A stretch of DNA of 32,870 nucleotides from Paludibacteraceae bacterium (GCA_017542915.1 JAFXWI010000066.1:1-32870), one strand, 5' to 3'; shown: positions 1 to 8,763, counted from the stretch's first letter. Notes: generated by a model from the letters alone, not told the origin. Numbers and translations: made by a program.

Positions 1-1
1 C

Positions 2-610
2 AAAGATGAGGACGGCAATGCCATCGTACCCGAGGTGACTATCTATTTCGAGGATCGTCTGTTCCGTGCTAACCGTACGACCAAACGCAATGCAGAGCAT
101 TTCTCGGCGTTTAACAGCTATAACTATCCGGCATTGGCAAAGGCAGGTGTGCATATCACGTATCAGCCTCATTTAGTGCATTATAGCGATCCCCGACTGC
201 CGCTGAAGCTCCATGATTCATTCGATACCAATGTAGCGGTGCTCAAGCTGTTTCCGGGTATCCAACAGTCGGTGGTGCGCGCGATCCTGCGTACGCGCGG
301 ATTGAAAGGTGTGGTCTTGGAGACTTTCGGTGCCGGTAATGCCCCGACCGACAAATGGCTCTACCGTGAGCTGAAAGCAGCGGTGGACAGAGGTATCATC
401 ATCGTCAATAAGACGCAATGCAACACCGGTTCCGTAGAGATGGGACTGTATGCGGTGTCGCTCAATCTGATGAAAGCCGGTGTGCTCTCGGGATACGATA
501 TCACCACCGAAGCTCTGCTGACGAAGATGATGCTGCTCCTTGGCGAACGTCCCGAGCAGGCACGAGAGTTGTTGGGCAAAGATATATGCGGCGAGATGAC
601 GGTGGACTAG
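2..610 (+). CDS. ansA: Type I L-asparaginase, 3' part (5' end outside window)
   Basis: The frame is open from base 2, so the true start lies upstream of the window; the GTG at 35 is internal. The product would hydrolyse L-asparagine to aspartate and ammonia in the cytoplasm. The visible part is the C-terminal half of a bacterial type I asparaginase. It has the stretch VVLETFGAGNAP, the TQCNTGSVEMGLYAV region with the conserved thread of small residues, and the C-terminal helix TEALLTKMMLLLGE. The TAG stop at 608-610 sits directly against a 9-bp CTAG tandem array, and pepD follows on the same strand 86 bases later, so co-transcription is possible. The family call rests on recalled signatures; type I versus type II could not be tested from the missing N-terminus. 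Confidence 0.8.
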   Translation, partial: KDEDGNAIVPEVTIYFEDRLFRANRTTKRNAEHFSAFNSYNYPALAKAGVHITYQPHLVHYSDPRLPLKLHDSFDTNVAVLKLFPGIQQSVVRAILRTRGLKGVVLETFGAGNAPTDKWLYRELKAAVDRGIIIVNKTQCNTGSVEMGLYAVSLNLMKAGVLSGYDITTEALLTKMMLLLGERPEQARELLGKDICGEMTVD

Positions 611-676
611 GAGTCTAGAGCATCTAGAGCAACTAGAGCAACTAGAGCAACTAGAGAGACTAGAGCAACTAGAAAA
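606..676. repeat. 9-bp CTAG tandem array between ansA and pepD
   Basis: Seven units of nCTAGAGCA start at 614, 623, 632, 641, 650, 659 and 668, in exact 9-base register, with one unit varied to AGAG. A further CTAG at 607-610 contains the asparaginase stop codon. The array fills nearly the whole gap before pepD and leaves no room for a recognisable promoter. A second array of the same period lies at 6717-6797. Confidence 0.9.
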
Positions 677-696
677 TAATCAAAAAAGCGAATAAT

Positions 697-2142
697 ATGA
701 AAAACTTAGAACCCAAAGGTTTGTGGAGCAGTTTCTACAGCCTTACGCAGATCCCGCGTCCGAGCGGTAAACGCAAAGAGATTGCGGACTTCTTAGTGAA
801 TTACGGAAAGAGTCTCGGTTTGGAGACCCTTCAGGATGAGATCGGCAATGTGCTGATTCGTAAACCGGCTTCGGCAGGGTATGAGAATCACCCGGGTGTC
901 ATCCTGCAGGGACACATGGATATGGTACCTCAGAAGAACAGCGATAAGCAGTTCGATTTTGAGAAAGACCCGATTGAGGCATATATCGAGGACAACGGAC
1001 AGTGGGTTACGGCTGATGGCACGACCCTTGGTGCGGACAATGGTATCGGTGTAGCTACTGCGATGGCCATCCTTGCGGACAAGAACGCCGTTCATCCGCC
1101 TTTGGAGGCATTCTTCACGATCGATGAGGAGACCGGTATGTACGGCGCTAATGATCTGAAGAGCGGTTGGTTGAAAGGCAAATACCTGCTGAACTTGGAC
1201 TCCGAGACGGAGGGTGAGTTATACGTGGGTTGCGCCGGAGGTATCGATGCGGAAGCTACGTTCGCGTATCAGCCGGTAGAGACCGAAGAGGGTGATATCG
1301 CGCTGAAAGTGACGCTGAAAGGTTGCAAAGGCGGTCACTCGGGTTGCGATATCCATCTGCAAAGAGCGAATGCGATCAAGTTGCTGTTCCGTTTCCTGAA
1401 AGATGCGGTCGCTAATTTCGAGGCACGTTTGGCGTGTGTGGAAGGTGGTAACATGCGTAATTCTATCCCGCGTGAGGCGTCGGCAGTCATCACTATTCCG
1501 GAAGAGAGCTATCAGGACGTACAAGATCTGGTTGACCGTTACGAGGATCTCTGGCTGCGTGAGTACGACGGTGTGGAGACCGACCTGCATTTCACCGCTG
1601 AGGAGGTAGAGTGCCCGAAGATGGAGATGCCGGAGGATGTACAGGATTTCCTGATCCATGCTATCACACTCTGCCCGCATGGCGTCTATCGTGTCATTCC
1701 CGAGATGCCGGACATCGTAGAGACCAGTAATAACCTCGCTATCGTCGAGACCAAAGAGAATACCGTCAAGGTCATCTGTCTCGCTCGTTCGAGCGTAGAG
1801 AGCCGCAAGGAGGAGTTGGCTTCCGTCATTCAGTCGGCGTTCTCGTTAGCTGGCGCGGAGGTGAAGTTTGACGGTGCTTACCCGGGTTGGAAACCGAACT
1901 TCAAGAGCGGTCTGCTCAAGACGATGAAAGAGACGTATGAGAAAGAGTTCGGCACCGAGCCGCGTATCGTCACTATTCATGCCGGTTTGGAGTGCGGTAT
2001 CATCGGTTCCAAATACGAGGGTATGGAGATGATCTCGTTCGGTCCGACTATCGAGCATCCGCACAGTCCTGACGAGCGCGTGAACATCGCTACCGTGCAG
2101 AAGTTCTACCGCTACGTACAAGCAGCGCTGAAGGCACTGTGA
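697..2142 (+). CDS. pepD: Aminoacyl-histidine dipeptidase (peptidase family M20C)
   Basis: PepD-type metallopeptidase of 481 residues, the usual length. It releases amino acids from dipeptides and related short peptides in the cytoplasm. The di-zinc M20 layout is visible: His73 and Asp75 in GHMDMVP, the bridging Asp114 in GADNGIG, catalytic Glu144 and Glu145 in TIDEETGMYG, and the later ligands in HAGLECGIIG and near HPHSPDERV. The lid/dimer segment GGHSGCDIH follows the family pattern. The ATG start is preceded by an A-rich stretch without a clear Shine-Dalgarno, as is common in Bacteroidetes. It lies downstream of the asparaginase gene and ends at a perfect 20-base palindrome, converging on ctp. 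Confidence 0.93.
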   Translation: MKNLEPKGLWSSFYSLTQIPRPSGKRKEIADFLVNYGKSLGLETLQDEIGNVLIRKPASAGYENHPGVILQGHMDMVPQKNSDKQFDFEKDPIEAYIEDNGQWVTADGTTLGADNGIGVATAMAILADKNAVHPPLEAFFTIDEETGMYGANDLKSGWLKGKYLLNLDSETEGELYVGCAGGIDAEATFAYQPVETEEGDIALKVTLKGCKGGHSGCDIHLQRANAIKLLFRFLKDAVANFEARLACVEGGNMRNSIPREASAVITIPEESYQDVQDLVDRYEDLWLREYDGVETDLHFTAEEVECPKMEMPEDVQDFLIHAITLCPHGVYRVIPEMPDIVETSNNLAIVETKENTVKVICLARSSVESRKEELASVIQSAFSLAGAEVKFDGAYPGWKPNFKSGLLKTMKETYEKEFGTEPRIVTIHAGLECGIIGSKYEGMEMISFGPTIEHPHSPDERVNIATVQKFYRYVQAALKAL

Positions 2143-2144
2143 TA

Positions 2145-2164
2145 ATCCGCCAATATTGGCGGAT
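2145..2164 (+). terminator. Perfect 20-base palindrome after pepD
   Basis: ATCCGCCAAT is followed by its exact reverse complement, beginning three bases after the pepD stop. It could form a 3' hairpin that stabilises or ends the pepD transcript. On the + strand it is followed by AGAAAAAAT rather than a T tract, so it is not a classical intrinsic terminator in that direction. Confidence 0.5.
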
Positions 2165-2165
2165 A

Positions 2166-2203
2166 GAAAAAATAGAGGTTCTCATTTGCTGAGAACCTCT
2201 ATT
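2166..2203 (-). terminator. Intrinsic terminator of the bipA-tig-mpl-comEB-ctp unit
   Basis: A 14-base perfect stem (2171-2184 with 2190-2203) has a 5-base loop and is followed on the minus strand by a T run at 2172-2167. The upstream arm encodes the last codons of ctp and its TGA stop lies in the stem, so the terminator overlaps the gene end. Confidence 0.85.
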
Positions 2204-3810
2204 GCTTTCTTGGTGATTTCATCGTCTCGCTCGAAGAGCGGGAAGAAACCCTCGTCGCCCAAGACATCCCGAACGATATAGGCGTTCAGAAGACGCGTGA
2301 TGAGCGGCTTCGATTTGGCGATCTGTTCCTCGTTCGGCGCTACGTCTTTCTCGGCAGCAAAAGCCACGAACTCGCGCAGGATGTTCCGGCTATTGAGGTA
2401 TTGCTCGAGAGACTGCCAGTCTTTGTATTTCGCTAACTCCTTGCGGTGTTTGTCCGTATATTGGTACGCAAACTGGTAGGTGAAAGCGAGGTTGACGCAC
2501 TTGTTGTACCAAGGGGTGTTGAGCGTGGTGTCGCGTCCGACGAAGATGTCCGGCATGATACCTCCGCCGCCATGAACGATACGTCCTTTCTTGGTGCGAT
2601 AGGTGGTGGTGTCGTTGAGGTGGATACTATCCGCCGAGAACTGCTCTCCGTGCTCGAAACGCTCGAGGAGCTCTTTCTCGTAGTCTTTCTGCTCTCCGAG
2701 CGTATAGGGTTTCTGGATGCAGCGACCCGAAGGGGTGTAGTAGCGCGCTACGGTGAGCCGTACGGCACTGCCGTCGCTAAAGGGCATCTGCTGCTGCACA
2801 AGACCCTTACCGAAGGAACGGCGACCGATGATCGTAGCACGGTCGTTATCCTGCATAGCGCCGGAGAAGATCTCCGATGCAGAAGCCGAGAAATCATCGA
2901 TAAGGACGGTGAGCGGCACGTCTTTGAATCGTCCGCTACCATCGGCTTTCGCTTCGTAACGCGGGTATGCGCGGCCTTCGGCATAGACGATCATCTCTCC
3001 GCGTTGGAGGAACTCGTTTGCCATACGGATGGCTTGATCCATATAACCGCCGCTGTTCTCGCGCAGATCCACGATATAGCGTGTAGCACCTTGCACTTTG
3101 AGTTCCGCTAAAGCCGTCAGAAACTCGCGATAGGTGGTCTCTCCGAACTTATTGACGCGTACGAAACCGATCTTGTCTTTCGACTTTTGACTTTCGACTT
3201 TCGACTCAATAATGAACTTCGCATCCACGGAGTTCACGGGTATGTCTCCACGGGTGATAGTGAAATGGAGCATTTCGGACGTGCCGGCACGCAAGATGCC
3301 TAATTTGACTTTCGTGCCTTTGGGTCCGCGCAGGGTCTTCATCACCTTCTCGTTGTTCATCTTCTTGCCGGTGAACGTACTGTCGTCCACCTCAACCAGT
3401 TTGTCTCCGGCTAACACGCCGACGCCTTCACTCGGTCCGCCTGCAATCACCGCTACGATGCGTACGGTGTCCTGCTGGATAGTGAACTGAACACCGATGC
3501 CGGAGAACGAACCGGCTAATTCGGAGTTAACCATCTCCAGATCTTCTTTGGGGATATAGGAGCTATGGGGGTCGAGTTTCTGCACGAGTTCGGACATCAC
3601 CTCATCGGTGATGCTGTCCACGTTGATCTCGTCCACATAGGCAGACTCCATGAGTTGCAGCAAACGGTCCACTTTGGTGGGTTCGATAGACCACTGACCG
3701 TTCTGATAGATGATACGTTGCGCATTCGCTTTCTGGGTCAAGGCAGAGCCAATGAAGATACCTAAAGCTACCGCTATAACGGTCAGAGTAGGAAGAATAT
3801 ACTTTTTCAT
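2182..3810 (-). CDS. ctp: Carboxy-terminal processing protease (S41 family)
   Basis: A 542-residue S41 serine protease, exported to the periplasm or held at the inner membrane by the N-terminal hydrophobic segment (residues 4-24). It cleaves proteins at their C-termini. A PDZ domain lies at about 95-185 (the GIGVQF and AGDKLVEVDD region). The catalytic Ser310 lies in FSASASEIFSG and Lys335 in RRSFGKGLVQ, the expected 25-residue spacing for the Ser/Lys dyad. Residues about 202-212 (SKVESQKSKDK) are encoded by a 7-bp tandem array and look like an insertion in a loop. The ATG start has AAAGGA just upstream. It is the last gene of the minus-strand unit, 29 bases after comEB. Confidence 0.93.
   Translation of the reverse strand: MKKYILPTLTVIAVALGIFIGSALTQKANAQRIIYQNGQWSIEPTKVDRLLQLMESAYVDEINVDSITDEVMSELVQKLDPHSSYIPKEDLEMVNSELAGSFSGIGVQFTIQQDTVRIVAVIAGGPSEGVGVLAGDKLVEVDDSTFTGKKMNNEKVMKTLRGPKGTKVKLGILRAGTSEMLHFTITRGDIPVNSVDAKFIIESKVESQKSKDKIGFVRVNKFGETTYREFLTALAELKVQGATRYIVDLRENSGGYMDQAIRMANEFLQRGEMIVYAEGRAYPRYEAKADGSGRFKDVPLTVLIDDFSASASEIFSGAMQDNDRATIIGRRSFGKGLVQQQMPFSDGSAVRLTVARYYTPSGRCIQKPYTLGEQKDYEKELLERFEHGEQFSADSIHLNDTTTYRTKKGRIVHGGGGIMPDIFVGRDTTLNTPWYNKCVNLAFTYQFAYQYTDKHRKELAKYKDWQSLEQYLNSRNILREFVAFAAEKDVAPNEEQIAKSKPLITRLLNAYIVRDVLGDEGFFPLFERDDEITKKAIEVLSK
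3175..3207. repeat. In-frame 7-bp tandem array inside ctp
   Basis: About four units of GACTTTT/GACTTTC lie in the ctp coding sequence. They encode a Lys/Ser-rich stretch between the PDZ domain and the protease core. The array does not break the frame. Confidence 0.75.
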
Positions 3811-3828
3811 ACTAATCCTTTCGTTATG

Positions 3829-3840
3829 ACGTGATCACGT
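3829..3840. repeat. 12-base perfect palindrome between comEB and ctp
   Basis: ACGTGATCACGT overlaps the last base of the comEB stop and precedes the ctp ribosome-binding region. It could be a protein-binding site or a minor hairpin; no function can be assigned. Confidence 0.35.
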
Positions 3841-4265
3841 TATTGGTTATTGTCATTCAAGAACTGCACCTCGATACCGGCTCTTTTGAGCAGCTCCACG
3901 CCGTCCATGATACGGTACTCTTCGCCGTACACGACCCGTTTGATACCCGACTGAATGATCAGTTTGGAGCATTCGAGGCATGGTGAGGCGGTGACATAGA
4001 GGGTAGCGCCATCGGAGGAGTTGTTGGATCGTGCTACTTTGGTCAGTGCGTTGGCCTCGGCGTGCAGTACGTACGGTTTGGAGACGTTGTTCTCGTCCTC
4101 GCAGATGTTCTCAAATCCGGACGGTGTACCGTTGTAGCCGTCGGAGATGATCATCTGGTCTTTCACGAGCAGTGCTCCCACTTTGCGGCGCACGCAGTAA
4201 CTGTTTTCCGCCCATGTGCGCGCCATGCGCATGTATAAATAATCGCGTTTCTGTTGCTTATCCAT
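3840..4265 (-). CDS. comEB: Deoxycytidylate (dCMP) deaminase family protein
   Basis: Zinc-dependent cytidine/deoxycytidylate deaminase fold, converting dCMP to dUMP for thymidylate synthesis. The zinc-site motifs are intact: HAEANAL carries the His ligand and catalytic Glu, and PCLECSKL carries the two Cys ligands. I place the start at the ATG at 4265-4263 (MDKQQKRDYLY, 141 residues) rather than the in-frame ATG at 4283. The 4265 start begins inside the last codons of mpl with an ATGGATAA overlap, typical of translational coupling, and MDKQ agrees with the family N-terminus. The gene is third from the end of the bipA-ctp unit. ComEB is the Bacillus name for the family and implies no competence role here. 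Confidence 0.88.
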   Translation of the reverse strand: MDKQQKRDYLYMRMARTWAENSYCVRRKVGALLVKDQMIISDGYNGTPSGFENICEDENNVSKPYVLHAEANALTKVARSNNSSDGATLYVTASPCLECSKLIIQSGIKRVVYGEEYRIMDGVELLKRAGIEVQFLNDNNQ

Positions 4266-5586
4266 GTAGTAATTCGTTTGCAAACTCCTTAATATTCACG
4301 CCATCAAAAGTCCCAGAGGACATCATTAATAGCGCCGTATTCTTATACTCGAGGCTGCGTAATTGTTTCTGCAGCGCTTCGGACTCCGTAAACACCTCTA
4401 CATTTTTCGTGCCAAACGCATTTCTTACCTCTTCGGCGGTGATCGGGGTCAGACGCTTGTGCTCAATGACTTTCGGGTTAAAATAAACATAGGCGATGTC
4501 AGCTTCCTTCATGCAATCTTTGTATTGCGGCAGGAAATCCGCCATGAGGGACGAGAAGGTATGGAGCTCCATGCAAGCGATGAGTTTCTTTTCCGGATAT
4601 CGTTCCCGCACGGCATTGATGGTAGCCTTTAGTTTGGAGGGCGAGTGGGCGAAGTCTTTGTATGCCACTGAGTTGCCGGTCTCGCATATCTTCTCCAAGC
4701 GGTTCGAAGCACCGGTGAACGTACTGATCTCGCGGTAGAAATCCTCCGGCGCTACGCCGATGCAATGACAGGCTAACATAGCTGCCTGCAGGTTCTGCAT
4801 GTTATGTTTGCCGAAAACCTGCATCGGGACATTCCCATCGTATTCCTTATAAGGAACAATTTTTAATTTTGAATTCTTAATTTTTAATTCTTCCGCCAAT
4901 GTACTAAGATTTTCGTCACCTTGATAGTAGATAAAGGTGTCGGAAATCGTATGTACGAATTGGCGGAACGTGTCCACGTATTGCGGGAAAGTGGGGAAGA
5001 CATTGATATGATCCCACGCTATACCCGTCAGGATAGCTACATGCGGGTGATACCACAGGAATTTAGAGCGCAGGTCGAGCGGGGAAGTGAGGTACTCATC
5101 GCCCTCGAAGACCGCGTATTTGGCGGTGTCGGAGAGCCGTACCATACGCTCGAAGCCCTCTATCTGCGCGCCTACCATATAGTCCGCCTCGATACCCAGA
5201 CGGTTGAGTACATAGAGGATCATGGAGGTCGTGGTGGTCTTGCCGTGCGAACCGCCGACTACGATGCGGATCTTGTCTTTCGTTTGCTCGTAGAGGTACT
5301 CGGGGAACGAGTATATCTTGATTCCTAACTCGCGGGCACGCACCAATTCCGGATTGTCCTCACGGGCGTGCATTCCTAAGATGATAGCATCTATATCCTT
5401 GGTGATACGCTCCGGATACCAGCCCATCTTGTCCGGCAGCAGACCGGCATCGCGCAAGTGGGTAAGCGCCGGATCGAAGATCTCGTCATCCGAACCGGTC
5501 ACTTGGTATCCCGCTTTGGAGGCAACGGCCAATGCCAAATTATGCATTGCCGCGCCACCGATAGCTATGAAATGAATCCTTGTCAT
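4258..5586 (-). CDS. mpl: UDP-N-acetylmuramate:L-Ala-gamma-D-Glu-meso-DAP ligase
   Basis: Mur ligase family enzyme (442 residues) that recycles murein tripeptide by joining it to UDP-MurNAc in the cytoplasm. It has a Rossmann N-terminal domain starting IHFIAIGGAAMHNLA, where the Mpl family has GGAAM in place of the MurC glycine motif. The ATP loop GSHGKTTT is at residues 112-119, and the central Mur motifs are EGDEY (160-164) and WDHINVFP (190-197). Residues about 231-243 (EELKIKNSKLKIV) are encoded by an AT-rich tandem array of the type otherwise found between genes. It follows tig after 32 bases containing a CTAG array and overlaps comEB by 8 bases. Confidence 0.92.
   Translation of the reverse strand: MTRIHFIAIGGAAMHNLALAVASKAGYQVTGSDDEIFDPALTHLRDAGLLPDKMGWYPERITKDIDAIILGMHAREDNPELVRARELGIKIYSFPEYLYEQTKDKIRIVVGGSHGKTTTTSMILYVLNRLGIEADYMVGAQIEGFERMVRLSDTAKYAVFEGDEYLTSPLDLRSKFLWYHPHVAILTGIAWDHINVFPTFPQYVDTFRQFVHTISDTFIYYQGDENLSTLAEELKIKNSKLKIVPYKEYDGNVPMQVFGKHNMQNLQAAMLACHCIGVAPEDFYREISTFTGASNRLEKICETGNSVAYKDFAHSPSKLKATINAVRERYPEKKLIACMELHTFSSLMADFLPQYKDCMKEADIAYVYFNPKVIEHKRLTPITAEEVRNAFGTKNVEVFTESEALQKQLRSLEYKNTALLMMSSGTFDGVNIKEFANELLHG
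4859..4891. repeat. AT-rich tandem array (taattttt type) inside mpl
   Basis: Imperfect units of about 8-9 bases, TTAATTTTT and TTGAATTC variants, lie within the mpl frame. They encode a Lys/Asn/Leu/Ile stretch. The same repeat family is intergenic at 18424, 23282, 26557 and 31226. Confidence 0.75.
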
Positions 5587-5622
5587 AGGTAGACCTAGGT
5601 ATACCTAGGATGTCCTAGTTAC
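5585..5622. repeat. CTAG-type array between tig and mpl
   Basis: Four TAGG/CTAG cores are spaced 10 bases apart (5586, 5596, 5606, 5616). They run from the mpl start codon to the tig stop codon and occupy the entire intergenic gap. It resembles the 9-bp CTAG arrays at 614 and 6717 but has a 10-base period. Confidence 0.7.
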
Positions 5623-6701
5623 TTAAACAGTTTATCAAACTCCTCTTGGCTAACTGTCTTGGGCTCGATTTTAACGATGCCCTTGATAGCAGCGAAGATC
5701 TTGTCTTCAACGACGCGCTCAACGATGTTACGCAGTTGGTCTTCGTTCTTGAGCATCTCCTGAGCGTAGTTAGCGAGCATATCGTCCTGTACGTTCATCA
5801 GACCGTACTGCATGAACTGCATCTGGGCAATACGTTTGGCAAAGGCTTCTACTTCCTCTTTCTGCACGTCGATCTTGTACTCTTTCATGAGTTGATCTTT
5901 CGCGAGGTGCCATTTGAGCTCATCGAGCATCTTATCGAAGTCTTTGTCCAGTTCCTCTTGGGTCATCTTCTCGTTGGTCTCCAATACCCAACGTTTGAGG
6001 AAATCAACCGGGAACTCAATCTTCTCCATCTTCTTCATTACAGCGGCTTTGACATCCACACCGAAGCGGTATTTGGACTCCTCAGCCAAGCTGCGCTCGA
6101 TATCCTCTTTGATGCGTGCACGGAAAGCTTTCTCATCTTTCGGAGCATCTGCACCATATACTTTTGCGAACAACTCAGCGTCCACTGCGCAAGGTTTTAC
6201 TTCGGCTTTCGTACCTTTCTCTTTGTCCTCGGGGATGTACTCTCCGAAGCGGTTTGCATACGCCTCTACCTGCTTGTCTACCATCTCTTCGGTGGCCTCG
6301 ATAGTGTACTCCGGCAGCTTGTTCTTACCGGTCAGTTTAGCATCGAACTCCGGTGCTACAGCGATGTCGAAAGCGAAAGTGAAGGTCTCCTCGTGATCGA
6401 GATCTACATGACCTTGCTCTGCGTTGGGCAGAGGATCGCCTAAGATAGCCAGTTTGTTGTCCTCGATGTGCTTCTGCAGGCCTTCACCCACTTTCTTGTT
6501 CAGCACATCAGCTAAGATGCCCTTACCGTACATCTTCTTTACCAAACCGGCAGGTACCATACCCGGACGGAATCCCGGCATCTGCGCTTTGTGGCGCACT
6601 TCTTTCAGTTGTTTTGCTACTTCTTCCTGATAGTCAGCAGGCTCAATAGTCAGCGTTACTACTGCCTTCAGGTCTTTCAATTCAGATTGTTCAATTTTCA
6701 T
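5619..6701 (-). CDS. tig: Trigger factor lacking the PPIase domain
   Basis: Ribosome-associated chaperone that shelters nascent chains at the exit tunnel. The N-terminal ribosome-binding domain is intact, with the signature FRPGMVP at residues 44-50. The C-terminal substrate-cradle helices (about 185-345) are also recognisable. The protein is only 360 residues against about 430-450 for the family. The linker RFGEYIP (151-157) passes directly into DKEKGTKAEVKPCAVDAELFAK-type C-domain sequence, so the roughly 80-residue FKBP-like PPIase domain is absent. The frame is continuous and both flanking domains look normal, so this is a clean domain loss, not a truncation. It lies between bipA and mpl in the same unit. 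Confidence 0.9.
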   Translation of the reverse strand: MKIEQSELKDLKAVVTLTIEPADYQEEVAKQLKEVRHKAQMPGFRPGMVPAGLVKKMYGKGILADVLNKKVGEGLQKHIEDNKLAILGDPLPNAEQGHVDLDHEETFTFAFDIAVAPEFDAKLTGKNKLPEYTIEATEEMVDKQVEAYANRFGEYIPEDKEKGTKAEVKPCAVDAELFAKVYGADAPKDEKAFRARIKEDIERSLAEESKYRFGVDVKAAVMKKMEKIEFPVDFLKRWVLETNEKMTQEELDKDFDKMLDELKWHLAKDQLMKEYKIDVQKEEVEAFAKRIAQMQFMQYGLMNVQDDMLANYAQEMLKNEDQLRNIVERVVEDKIFAAIKGIVKIEPKTVSQEEFDKLFK

Positions 6702-6716
6702 AATATATTTGTTTTA

Positions 6717-6797
6717 TCTAGTTTATCTAGTCTGTCTAGTTGATCTAGTCGATCTAGAGCGTCTAGTGCGTCTAGAGCGTCTAGTGCGTCTAGTTCG
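6717..6797. repeat. 9-bp TCTAGnnnn array between bipA and tig
   Basis: Nine units of TCTAG plus four variable bases begin at 6717, 6726, 6735, 6744, 6753, 6762, 6771, 6780 and 6789 in perfect 9-base register. They fill the gap between the restored bipA stop and the tig start. The TCTAG core never varies, while the four linker bases do (TTTA, TCTG, TTGA, TCGA, AGCG, TGCG, AGCG, TGCG, TTCG). Confidence 0.92.
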
Positions 6798-6798
6798 C

Positions 6799-8609
6799 TC
6801 ACACTCTTCCCGCTCTCTTCCTCTCCAGTTCGTCGAGGATGATCTTACGGATTCGCATAGCGTGCGGAGTAACCTCTACGTACTCATCCTCTTTGATGTA
6901 TTCGAGTGCCTCTTCGAGGCTCATACGTACAGGAGGCGGCAGCACGGTTTGTCATCCGCGGATTTGGAACGCATGTTCGTCAGTTTCTTGGATTTGGTCA
7001 CGTTGATGACGATATCGCCTTCCTTGGCGTTCTCGCCCACTACCTGTCCGGCATAGACCTCTTCCTGCGGATCGATGAAGAACTTACCGCGGTCTTGTAG
7101 TTTGTCCAACGCATAGGCATAAGCTGTTCCGGCTTCCATAGCGATGAGCGAACCGTTGTTACGCTTGACGATCTCACCTTTCCACGGCTGATACTCGAGG
7201 AAACGGTGTGCCATGATAGCTTCTCCGGCAGAGACGTTCATCACATAGGTACGCATACCCATGATACCACGGCTCGGGATAGTGAACTCAAGGTGTACAC
7301 GGTCGTTGACCATCTCCATCTTCGTCATCTCACCTTTGTGGGTAGAGACGTACTCGATGATCTTACCCGAGCACTCTTCGGGCGTGTTGACCGTCAGAGA
7401 CTCTACCGGCTCGCACTTGACGCCGTTAATCTCTTTGATGATCACTTGCGGCTGACCCACTTGCAGCTCGTATCCCTCACGACGCATGGTCTCGATGAGC
7501 ACCGACAGATGCAGCACACCACGTCCGAACACGCGCCAACTGCTCTCTTCTGCACCTTTCTCTACGCGCAGAGCGAGGTTCTTCTCCAGCTCTTTGTTCA
7601 GACGGTCTTGGATATGACGGGAGGTAACGAACTTACCGTCCTGACCGAAGAAAGGACTGTCGTTGATGCAGAAGGTCATGCTCATCGTCGGCTCGTCGAT
7701 AGCAATCGGTTTGAGCGGTTCGGGGTTCTCTGAATCGCAGATCGTGTCACCGATCTCAAAACCGTCAATACCGATCATGGCGCAGATGTCACCGTTCTTG
7801 ACCACATCGGTCTTCACGTGACCCATACCCGAGAATGTATGCAGCTCTTTGATCTTCGTCTTGATCATCGTACCGTCTTTCTTAGCCAGCGTGACTGCCT
7901 GTCCGTCCTTGAACTCACCGCGGTGTACACGACCGATACAGATTCGTCCGACGTAGCTGTTGTAGTCCAGCGAGGTGACGAGCATCTGCGGTGTACCCGG
8001 GTTGTCAACCGGAGCAGGGATATACTCGATGATAGCGTCCATGAGGTCGGTCAGGTCCGTCGTCGGTTTTCTCCAGTCCCTCGACATCCAGCCGTTCTTC
8101 GCCGAGCCGTACAGCGTCTGGAAATCCAACTGGTCATCGGTAGCGTTGAGGTTACACATGAGGTCGAACACCTCTTCTTGTACCTCGTCCGGCCTGCAGT
8201 TCAGTTTGTCCACTTTATTGATCACTACGATCGGTTTGAGCCCGAGTTCGAGTGCTTTTTGCAGCACAAAACGGGTCTGCGGCATCGCACCCTCGAACGC
8301 ATCAACGAGCAGCAGTACGCCGTCCGCCATGTTCAACACACGCTCTACTTCGCCGCCGAAGTCCGCGTGCCCCGGAGTGTCAATAATATTGATTTTAGTG
8401 CCTTTGTAGTCGATGGCTACGTTCTTGGCAAGAATAGTGATTCCACGCTCACGCTCGAGGTCGTTGTTGTCCAAGATCAACTCCTTCGGCTGCTCGCTGA
8501 AGGCGGACTGCTGCTTTACCACATTAGCGGTATAAAGCATCTTATCAACCAAGGTCGTTTTCCCGTGGTCCACATGCGCAATGATTGCTATATTTCGAAT
8601 GTTTTGCAT
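6799..8609 (-). pseudogene. bipA: TypA/BipA ribosome-associated GTPase, one-base frameshift near 3' end
   Basis: Translational GTPase of the EF-G superfamily acting on the ribosome. The G domain is intact: HVDHGKTTLVDKML (P loop), RERGITI (switch I), [12 protein letters not shown] (switch II) and NKVDK. The beta-barrel and C-terminal domains follow. The first frame stops at 6921 after 562 residues with an off-family tail after SADDK. Moving to the frame displaced by one base at the TTT run at 6948-6950 restores [17 protein letters not shown] and [24 protein letters not shown], ending with TGA at 6799-6801. The restored protein would be about 603 residues, the normal length. A missing base in a short homopolymer could be a real mutation or a sequencing/assembly error. 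It is the first gene of the unit, behind a strong promoter. Confidence 0.9.
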
Positions 8610-8663
8610 ACTTTAATATCGTATTGCGTGCGTATGACGCGCACATATCACAAAATTATCGCG

Positions 8664-8694
8664 CAAAGGTACTGCTTTTTTTTGACATACGCAA
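8664..8694 (-). promoter_or_regulatory. Promoter of the bipA-tig-mpl-comEB-ctp unit
   Basis: On the minus strand, TTGC (from 8694) and TACCTTTG (8671-8664) are separated by exactly 20 bases containing TATGTC and an A8 tract. This matches the Bacteroidetes -33/-7 form. Confidence 0.8.
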
Positions 8695-8763
8695 GTTTTT
8701 GGGCAATTTTCTGCTTAATTTATAGTTTTTGGGTGCTTTTTCTTTGTTTTGCAGAGGGAGACA

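Noticed and set aside
6921..6955. Programmed frameshifting in bipA
   Set aside because: No slippery heptamer or downstream structure typical of programmed shifts is seen, and BipA is not known to use one; a deletion or sequence error is simpler.
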